NCBI RefSeq assembly: GCF_016641735.1 | Contig: NZ_JAEDAO010000001.1 | Coordinates: 496,001 to 560,000, forward strand | Direction of reading: 5' to 3' | Source: Ramlibacter algicola | Lineage (GTDB): Bacteria; Pseudomonadota; Gammaproteobacteria; Burkholderiales; Burkholderiaceae_C | Length of the DNA: 64,000 nucleotides | Shown here: in pieces, positions 58,067 to 64,000 of the stretch | Numbering within the stretch: position 1 is the stretch's first letter | How the letters are laid out: the number at the start of each line of letters is the position of its first letter | Notes under the pieces: generated by a model | What the model was told of the DNA's origin: nothing | The model's input: only the letters and a program-made list of their open reading frames with translations | The model's database searches: none | Position numbers and translations under genes: made by a program

Positions 58067-59647
58067 ATGCTGATAGGCGTGCCGGCCGAGACGGTGCCGG
58101 GCGAAAAGCGCGTGGCCACCGTGCCCGCGGTGGTGGAGAAGCTGCTCAAGCTCGGCTTCCAGGTCGCGGTGCAGGCCGGCGCCGGCGACGCGTCCAATTT
58201 CTCCGACGACGCGTACCGCGCAGCTGGCGCCGAAGTGGTACCGGACGCCGCCACGCTGTGGCTGCGCTCGGACATCGTGTTCAAGGTGCGCCCTCCGACC
58301 GCCGATGAAGTGGCATTGCTGCGCGAGGGCGGCATGCTGGTCGGCTTCGTCTGGCCGGCCCAGAACCCCGAGCTGATGCAGCAGCTGGCCGGGCGCCAGG
58401 CCACCGTGCTCGCCATCGACACGCTGCCGCGCCAGCTGTCGCGCGCGCAGAAGATGGATGCGCTGACCTCGATGGCGGGCATCAGCGGCTACCGGGCGGT
58501 GATCGAGGCAGCCAACGCCTTCGGCCGCTTCTTCAACGGCCAGATCACCGCCGCCGGCAAGATCCCGCCGGCCAAGGTGTTCATCGCCGGCGCGGGCGTC
58601 GCGGGGCTCGCGGCCGTCGGCACCGCCGCCAACCTCGGCGCCATCGTGCGCGCCAACGACACGCGGGCCGAAGTGGCCGACCAGGTGAAGTCGCTCGGCG
58701 GCGAGTTCGTGAAGGTCGACTACGAGGAGGAAGGCTCGGGCGGCGGCGGCTACGCCAAGGTCATGAGCGAAGGCTTCCAGCAGGCGCAGCGCGCGATGTA
58801 CGCGCAGCAGGCCCGGGACGCCGACATCATCATCACGACCGCGCTGATCCCCGGCAGGCCGGCGCCCAAGCTGATCACGGCCGAGATGGTGCGCACGATG
58901 CGCCCCGGCAGCGTGATCGTCGACATGGCGGCCGAGCAGGGCGGCAACTGCGAGCTCACCGAGCCCGGCCAGTCCGTCGTCCGGCACGGCGTCACCATCG
59001 TCGGCTACACGGACCTGGCCAGCCGGCTCGCCACGCAGTCGTCCACGCTCTATTCGACCAACCTGCTGCGCCTGGCCGAGGAGCTGTGCAAGGCCAAGGA
59101 TGGCGTCGCCAACGTCAACATGGACGACGACGCGATCCGCGGCCTGACCGTCATCAAGGACGGCGCGATCACCTGGCCGGCGCCGCCGCCCAAGCTGCCG
59201 CCCGCACCGCCGCCCAAGCCAGCGGCTGCCGCCGTCGCGGCACCGAAGGGCCACGGCCACGGCGCCGGCGAACCGATGGCGGCAAAGACGCTGGCCATCG
59301 TGTTCGGTGTCGGCGCGCTGCTGTTCCTGCTGGTCGGGCTGTATGCGCCGGCCTCGTTCCTGGCGCACTTCACCGTGTTCGTGCTGGCCTGCTTCGTCGG
59401 CTACATGGTGATCTGGAACGTGACGCCGTCGCTGCACACGCCGCTCATGAGCGTGACCAACGCGATCTCCTCGATCATCGCCATCGGCGCCCTGATCCAG
59501 GTGGCGCCGCCGGTCACTGGCGCCGATGCCAGCCGGCCTTCGCAGCTGATCCTGGGCCTGGCGGTGTTCGCGCTCGCGCTGACCGCCGTCAACATGTTCG
59601 GCGGCTTCGCCGTCACGCGCCGCATGCTGGCGATGTTCCGCAAATAG
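58067..59647 (+). CDS. pntA: NAD(P) transhydrogenase alpha subunit (PntA)
   Basis: 526 residues, the single-chain type: NAD-binding domain I ([10 protein letters not shown] at 175-184), a proline- and His/Gly-rich linker (about 390-425), then three to four membrane helices. PntAB uses the proton gradient to make NADPH from NADH. ATG 58067 follows a GGAGA site. Followed by pntB 17 bp later. Confidence 0.94.
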   Translation: MLIGVPAETVPGEKRVATVPAVVEKLLKLGFQVAVQAGAGDASNFSDDAYRAAGAEVVPDAATLWLRSDIVFKVRPPTADEVALLREGGMLVGFVWPAQNPELMQQLAGRQATVLAIDTLPRQLSRAQKMDALTSMAGISGYRAVIEAANAFGRFFNGQITAAGKIPPAKVFIAGAGVAGLAAVGTAANLGAIVRANDTRAEVADQVKSLGGEFVKVDYEEEGSGGGGYAKVMSEGFQQAQRAMYAQQARDADIIITTALIPGRPAPKLITAEMVRTMRPGSVIVDMAAEQGGNCELTEPGQSVVRHGVTIVGYTDLASRLATQSSTLYSTNLLRLAEELCKAKDGVANVNMDDDAIRGLTVIKDGAITWPAPPPKLPPAPPPKPAAAAVAAPKGHGHGAGEPMAAKTLAIVFGVGALLFLLVGLYAPASFLAHFTVFVLACFVGYMVIWNVTPSLHTPLMSVTNAISSIIAIGALIQVAPPVTGADASRPSQLILGLAVFALALTAVNMFGGFAVTRRMLAMFRK

Positions 59648-59664
59648 GAAAAGAAGGACCCCGA

Positions 59665-61077
59665 ATGTCCTCCAGCCTCGCCACCGTTGCCTACATCGGC
59701 GCCACCATCCTGTTCATCCTGAGCCTGGGCGGGCTCTCCAATCCCGAGACCGCGCGCCGCGGCAACCTGTTCGGGATGATCGGCATGGCCGTCGCGGTGC
59801 TGGCCACCGTGTTCGGCCCGCGCGTCACCGCCGCCGGCCTGCCGTGGATCGTCGGCGCGCTCGTCGTCGGCGGCGCCGTCGGCCTGGTCGCCGCGAAGAA
59901 GGTGCAGATGACGCAGATGCCCGAGCTGGTCGCGCTGATGCACAGCCTGGTCGGGCTGGCCGCGTGCCTGGTCGGCTTCGCCAGCTACGTCGACACCTCG
60001 ATCGCGTTCGAGGGCGCCGAGAAGGCCATCCACGAGATGGAGATCTACGTCGGCATCCTGATCGGCGCCATCACCTTCTCCGGCTCGATCGTCGCGTTCG
60101 GCAAGCTGTCCGGGAAGATCGGCGGCAAGCCGCTGCTGCTGCCGGCGCGGCACTGGCTCAACCTCGCGGGGCTGATCGTCGTCATCGCGTTCGGCCGCCA
60201 GTTCCTGCACGCCGACTCCATCGGGGCCGGCATGCTGCCGCTGCTGGTGATGACCGTCATCGCGCTGCTGTTCGGCGTGCACATGGTGATGGCCATCGGC
60301 GGGGCCGACATGCCGGTGGTGGTGTCGATGCTGAACTCGTATTCCGGCTGGGCCGCGGCGGCGACCGGTTTCATGCTGTCCAACGACCTGCTGATCGTGG
60401 TCGGCGCGCTGGTCGGTTCGTCGGGCGCGATCCTGTCGTACATCATGTGCCGCGCGATGAACCGCAACTTCCTCAGCGTCATCGCGGGCGGCTTCGGGTC
60501 GGGCGGCGGGACCGCACCGGCCGCCGCGGGTGGCGCACAGCCGGCCGGCGAGGTCACGCCGATCAGCGCCGTCGAAACCGCCGAGCTGCTGCGTGAAGCC
60601 AGGAACGTCGTCATCGTCCCCGGCTACGGCATGGCGGTGGCGCAGGCGCAGCACACGGTGTTCGAGATCACCAAGCTGCTGCGCGACAAGGGCGTCAACG
60701 TGCGCTTCGGCATCCACCCGGTGGCCGGCCGCATGCCGGGCCACATGAACGTGCTGCTGGCCGAAGCCAAGGTGCCGTACGACATCGTGCTGGAGATGGA
60801 CGAGGTCAACGGCGACTTTCCCGACACCGACGTGTCGATGGTGATCGGCGCGAACGACATCGTGAACCCCGCGGCGCAGGACGATCCGTCCAGCCCGATC
60901 GCGGGCATGCCGGTGCTGGAAGTCTGGAAGGCCCGCAACTCCGTCGTCATGAAGCGCAGCATGGCCTCGGGCTATGCCGGCGTGGACAATCCGCTGTTCT
61001 ACAAGGACAACAATCGCATGCTGTTCGGGGATGCGAAGAAGATGCTGGACGAAGTGCTGGCTGCCCTGAAGTCCTGA
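59665..61077 (+). CDS. pntB: NAD(P) transhydrogenase beta subunit (PntB)
   Basis: 470 residues: eight or nine membrane helices (domain II, with [17 protein letters not shown]), then the NADP domain III starting near residue 305 ([19 protein letters not shown]), with [21 protein letters not shown] and [22 protein letters not shown], given in parts. It completes the transhydrogenase with PntA. Confidence 0.96.
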   Translation: MSSSLATVAYIGATILFILSLGGLSNPETARRGNLFGMIGMAVAVLATVFGPRVTAAGLPWIVGALVVGGAVGLVAAKKVQMTQMPELVALMHSLVGLAACLVGFASYVDTSIAFEGAEKAIHEMEIYVGILIGAITFSGSIVAFGKLSGKIGGKPLLLPARHWLNLAGLIVVIAFGRQFLHADSIGAGMLPLLVMTVIALLFGVHMVMAIGGADMPVVVSMLNSYSGWAAAATGFMLSNDLLIVVGALVGSSGAILSYIMCRAMNRNFLSVIAGGFGSGGGTAPAAAGGAQPAGEVTPISAVETAELLREARNVVIVPGYGMAVAQAQHTVFEITKLLRDKGVNVRFGIHPVAGRMPGHMNVLLAEAKVPYDIVLEMDEVNGDFPDTDVSMVIGANDIVNPAAQDDPSSPIAGMPVLEVWKARNSVVMKRSMASGYAGVDNPLFYKDNNRMLFGDAKKMLDEVLAALKS

Positions 61078-61124
61078 ATCCCGCCCAGGCACACACAGAA
61101 CGAATTGATCGAGGAGACGACCCC

Positions 61125-62801
61125 ATGACCGCCCGCCCCTGGCTCGCCGCCTACCCGCCCGGCGTGCCCGCCGACATCGACCCGTCGCAGTACCGCTCGC
61201 TGGTGCAGCTGATGGAGGAGAGCTTCTCCAAGTACGCCGACCGCGTGGCGTACTCGTTCATGGGCAAGGACACGACGTACCGCGAGACGGATTCGCAGAG
61301 CCGTGCGCTGGCCGTGTACCTGCAGGGGCTGGGGCTGGCCAGGGGCGATCGCGTCGCGATCATGATGCCCAACGTGCCGCAGTACCCGGCCGCGGTCGCC
61401 GCCATCCTGCGCGCCGGCCTGGTGGTGGTGAACGTCAACCCGCTGTACACGCCGCGCGAGCTGGAGCACCAGTTGAAGGACTCGGGGTCGAAGGCCATCG
61501 TCATCATCGAGAACTTCGCGCACACGCTGCAGCAATGCATCGCCAACACGCCGGTGCAGCACGTGGTGCTGGCGTCGATGGGCGACCGCCTCGGCCTGCT
61601 CAAGGGCGCGCTGGTCAACTACGTCGTGCGCAACGTCAAGAAGATGGTGCCGGCGTACGACCTGCCGAAAGCGGTGCGTTTCAACCGCGCCGTGGCCGAG
61701 GGCACGCGCGGCACGCTCAAGCCCGTGGACGTGGGCCCCGACGACGTCGCGGTGCTGCAGTACACCGGCGGCACCACGGGCGTGTCCAAGGGCGCGGTGC
61801 TCCTGCATCGCAACGTCATCGCCAACGTGCTGCAGTCCGAAGCCTGGAACCAGCCCGTCATGGGCAAGGTGCCGGCGGGCGAGCAGCCCACCGCCGTCGT
61901 GGCGCTGCCGCTGTACCACATCTTCGCTTTCACGGTGAACATGATGCTGGGCATGCGCACGGGCGGCAAAGGCATCCTGATCCCGAACCCGCGTGACCTG
62001 CCGGCGGTGCTGAAGGAGCTGTCGAAGCACACCTTCCACAGCTTCCCCGCCGTCAACACGCTGTTCAACGGGCTGGCCAACCATCCCGACTTCGGCAACG
62101 TGAACTGGTCCAACCTGAAGGTGTCTGTCGGCGGCGGCATGGCCGTGCAGGGCGCGGTGGCGCAGAAGTGGCTGGAGAAGACCGGCTGCCCGATCTGCGA
62201 GGGCTACGGCCTGTCGGAGACCTCGCCGTCGGCCAGCTGCAACCCGGTGACCAGCACGGCGTTCACCGGCACCATCGGCGTGCCGCTGCCGTCGACCGAG
62301 ATGAAGTGCCTGGACGACAACGGTGTCGAAGTGCCGCTGGGCCAGCCGGGCGAGATCGCGATCAGGGGCCCGCAGGTGATGGCCGGCTACTGGCAACGGC
62401 CCGACGAAACCGCCAAGGTCATGACGCCCGACGGCTTCTTCAAGACCGGCGACATCGGCGTGATGGACGAGCGCGGCTACTTCAAGATCGTCGACCGCAA
62501 GAAGGACATGGTCCTGGTGTCGGGCTTCAACGTCTATCCGAACGAGGTCGAGGAAGTCGTGGCCAACCTCGAGGGCGTGCTGGAGTGCGCCGTCGTCGGC
62601 GTGCCCGACGACAAGACGGGCGAGGCCGTGAAGCTGGTGGTGGTGAAGAAGAACCCGGAGCTCACCGAGCAGCAGGTGCGCGATTTCTGCCACGCCAACC
62701 TGACCGGCTACAAGCGCCCGCGCGTGATCGAGTTCCGGACGGACCTGCCCAAGACCCCGGTCGGGAAGATTCTGCGTCGCGAACTGCGCGACAGAAGATA
62801 G
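61125..62801 (+). CDS. fadD: Long-chain fatty acid-CoA ligase
   Basis: 558 residues, ANL superfamily. P-loop YTGGTTGVSKG at 213-223, EGYGLSETSP, GFFKTGDIGVMDERGYF, the FACS signature around DRKKDMVLVSGFNVYPNEVEE (given in part) and the C-terminal lysine in PKTPVGKIL. It activates fatty acids for beta-oxidation. 47 bp after pntB, possibly in the same transcript. Confidence 0.94.
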   Translation: MTARPWLAAYPPGVPADIDPSQYRSLVQLMEESFSKYADRVAYSFMGKDTTYRETDSQSRALAVYLQGLGLARGDRVAIMMPNVPQYPAAVAAILRAGLVVVNVNPLYTPRELEHQLKDSGSKAIVIIENFAHTLQQCIANTPVQHVVLASMGDRLGLLKGALVNYVVRNVKKMVPAYDLPKAVRFNRAVAEGTRGTLKPVDVGPDDVAVLQYTGGTTGVSKGAVLLHRNVIANVLQSEAWNQPVMGKVPAGEQPTAVVALPLYHIFAFTVNMMLGMRTGGKGILIPNPRDLPAVLKELSKHTFHSFPAVNTLFNGLANHPDFGNVNWSNLKVSVGGGMAVQGAVAQKWLEKTGCPICEGYGLSETSPSASCNPVTSTAFTGTIGVPLPSTEMKCLDDNGVEVPLGQPGEIAIRGPQVMAGYWQRPDETAKVMTPDGFFKTGDIGVMDERGYFKIVDRKKDMVLVSGFNVYPNEVEEVVANLEGVLECAVVGVPDDKTGEAVKLVVVKKNPELTEQQVRDFCHANLTGYKRPRVIEFRTDLPKTPVGKILRRELRDRR

Positions 62802-62834
62802 GCACAGCGCCGGGTCGCGCTCCGCGCCTGAACC

Positions 62835-62849
62835 CGACCGCCGCGGTCG
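62835..62849. terminator. Hairpin between fadD and the VOC gene
   Basis: CGACCG-CCG-CGGTCG, 6-bp stem with a 3-base loop in the 86-bp convergent spacer. No U-tract. Confidence 0.25.
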
Positions 62850-62887
62850 CGGCGCCGGTGCGCAGCTGATGCGCGCGGCCACGGCGC

Positions 62888-63277
62888 TCAGCCCTTCGAC
62901 AGGGTCTGCACCAGCGCCAGGATGTTGCCTTCGCTGTCCTTGAACCAAGCGGCCTTGGCGCCGCCGGCGATGAGGGCGCCCCGAGGGCTGCGCTCGCCGG
63001 GCAGCTCGGCGTAGTGTTCGAACTGCACGCCGCGAGCCTCCAGCGCCTGGATCTCCGCATCGACGTCCGCGACCGACCAGAACGCCTGGCTGGCCTGGGA
63101 CGTGCCCGCGTTCGGCGTGGGATACAGGAACGCGGCCGTGCCGCCACCGAACTGGTAGACCACGCCACCGTTGGTTTCCTCCTTGGCGTGCAGCCCCACC
63201 TTGTCTTCGTAGAAGCGGCGCGCACGCGCCAGGTCCCTGGCCGGGATGTACGCGTACAGCGGCGAATCCTGCAGCAT
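62888..63277 (-). CDS. VOC family (glyoxalase/bleomycin-resistance-like) protein
   Basis: 129 residues, a single vicinal-oxygen-chelate domain: LYAYIPARDLARARRFYEDKVGL, given as residues 7-29, then GGGTAAFLYPTP and the second beta unit AAWFKDSEGNILALVQ. Metal ligands are partly conserved. Function is not clear. It starts at 63277, overlapping the stop of the DUF1428 gene by one base. Confidence 0.83.
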   Translation of the reverse strand: MLQDSPLYAYIPARDLARARRFYEDKVGLHAKEETNGGVVYQFGGGTAAFLYPTPNAGTSQASQAFWSVADVDAEIQALEARGVQFEHYAELPGERSPRGALIAGGAKAAWFKDSEGNILALVQTLSKG

Positions 63278-63633
63278 CACGTCGTCTCCAGGATGGCCTG
63301 GAAGCCGCCGAAGATCATGCGTTGCCCGTCGAACGGCATGTTCTTCATCCCGTCCTGCATGCGCGGATCCTCCATGAACTTCTTCATGCCGGCTTCGCGC
63401 GCTGCCTTCGAGGGCCACTTGACCCACGAGAAGACCACCGCCTCCTCGTCCTTGCGCTTCACGGCCATGGTGAACGAGGTGACCTTGCCTTCCGGCACGT
63501 CGTCGCCCCAGCACTCCACGACCTCGAGCGCGCCGCACTCCTTGAACACCCGCGCGGCCAGCTTGGCCTGCTCCAGGTACGCGTCCTTCTTCGCGGCCGG
63601 GACCGCCACGACGAATCCATCGACATAGTTCAT
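63277..63633 (-). CDS. DUF1428 protein
   Basis: 118 residues: MNYVDGFVVAVPAAKKDAYL, CGALEVVECWGDDVPEGK, and VFSWVKWPSKAARE are the signature of the DUF1428 family, dimeric alpha/beta barrel proteins of unknown activity. Upstream partner of the VOC gene in a two-gene operon. Confidence 0.87.
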   Translation of the reverse strand: MNYVDGFVVAVPAAKKDAYLEQAKLAARVFKECGALEVVECWGDDVPEGKVTSFTMAVKRKDEEAVVFSWVKWPSKAAREAGMKKFMEDPRMQDGMKNMPFDGQRMIFGGFQAILETT

Positions 63634-63851
63634 GCGAGCTCTCCTGTTCGCGGCGCGCTGGATTGCGCGCCGTCCAAGGTACGACGAACGGGCGGCTGGC
63701 GTCTCGACATGCAAAGGTAACGAGTGGCAGCTCGACAAGGTGCAGGCCTCGGCCAATCGCGCCAAGCTTGTTACTCACGCGCCGCGGCGTTCCCTCCCTA
63801 AAGTCCACCGTGACGGGCCGCCGTGGCCCGGGATTTTTGGAAGGACTTGCT

Positions 63852-64000
63852 ATGCCAGGCACCTGCACCGGCGGATGTGCGTGCGGCAACGTGCGCTTCG
63901 AGATCGGCGGCGAGCCGCTGGCCATGGTCGATTGCCAGTGCCGCGACTGCCAGCGCCGCAGCGGCACCGGCCATGGCTCGTACCTCACGTTCGCGACACG
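63852..64000 (+). CDS. GFA-family zinc protein, N-terminal part (cut by window end)
   Basis: 49 residues are visible: CTGGCACGNVRFEIGGEP then VDCQCRDCQRRSGTGHGSY. The CxCG and CxCxxC patterns are the zinc sites of the glutathione-dependent formaldehyde-activating (GFA/CENP-V) fold. The gene runs past base 64000. The substrate is unknown; most family members do not act on formaldehyde. It is divergent from the DUF1428-VOC pair by 218 bp, in which I see no further gene. Confidence 0.85.
   Translation, partial: MPGTCTGGCACGNVRFEIGGEPLAMVDCQCRDCQRRSGTGHGSYLTFAT

Noticed and set aside
58067..61077. Unusual pntA/pntB arrangement
   Set aside because: The two-gene form with a fused alpha subunit is common in proteobacteria. 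Only the Pro-rich linker is long, which is ordinary.

Overview
The window is a gene-dense, high-GC chromosomal segment with strong G/C third-position bias, short intergenic gaps, many 4-bp ATGA stop/start overlaps, and no rRNA, tRNA, CRISPR array, transposase or phage gene that I can see. The gene set points to a betaproteobacterium of the order Burkholderiales, most likely Comamonadaceae (a Ramlibacter/Variovorax-like organism). The clues are a TorF porin-glnK-amtB operon, an hpa homoprotocatechuate operon, tcuAB with a Bug-type (TctC) binding protein, ilvE-zf-CHCC-waaF, uvrA-MFS-ssb, and a phasin (polyhydroxyalkanoate granule protein). The family assignment is inference.

Layout. 1-3 kb: start of a glycosyltransferase cut by the window edge, yihY, and comM on the opposite strand. 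3.0-6.0 kb: nitrogen operon (TorF porin, GlnK, AmtB) behind a near-consensus sigma-54 promoter with a candidate NtrC site, closed by a clear intrinsic terminator. 6-10.6 kb: a histidine-kinase-like protein, an SMP-30 lactonase, glycolate oxidase subunits GlcE and GlcF without GlcD, and a phasin. 10.6-14.5 kb: glutathione peroxidase, an EamA transporter and an LplT-like MFS protein on the minus strand, divergent from alanine racemase. 14.6-23.7 kb: a long minus-strand catabolic operon, hpaR-hpaG1-hpaG2-hpaE-hpaD-hpaF-hpaH-hpaI, followed by a class II aldolase, a ketopantoate-reductase-like protein and an EamA transporter. Together the hpa enzymes would take homoprotocatechuate to pyruvate and succinate semialdehyde/succinate; the upstream 4-hydroxyphenylacetate hydroxylase (hpaBC) and an uptake protein are not here. 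A perfect TTAACATGTTAA palindrome overlaps the hpaR promoter.

23.7-42.4 kb: DUF1223 protein, radA, ilvE, a CHCC zinc-finger protein, waaF, two LysR- or HxlR-regulated accessory pairs, an envelope-type two-component system, an acyl-CoA ligase, an AmpG-like permease, an M48 protease, pyrF and several small proteins. 42.4-49.5 kb: genome-maintenance and RNA-modification genes (uvrA, MFS, ssb, mnmA) with two hypothetical genes. 49.6-54.9 kb: a tricarballylate-type cluster (tcuR-like regulator, tcuA, tcuB, class II aldolase, TctC). 55-64 kb: a Nudix hydrolase, membrane proteins, a YkuE-like phosphoesterase, pntA-pntB transhydrogenase, fadD, and small VOC, DUF1428 and GFA-family genes, the last cut by the window end.

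Six intergenic spacers, all at the 3' ends of genes, carry REP-like palindromic repeats of two families, and one long imperfect inverted repeat sits inside the hpa operon. The most interesting signals are the sigma-54/NtrC arrangement that puts an outer-membrane porin into the GlnK-AmtB operon, the three-gene extension of the hpa operon, the tcu cluster carrying an extra aldolase, and the unexplained palindromes.
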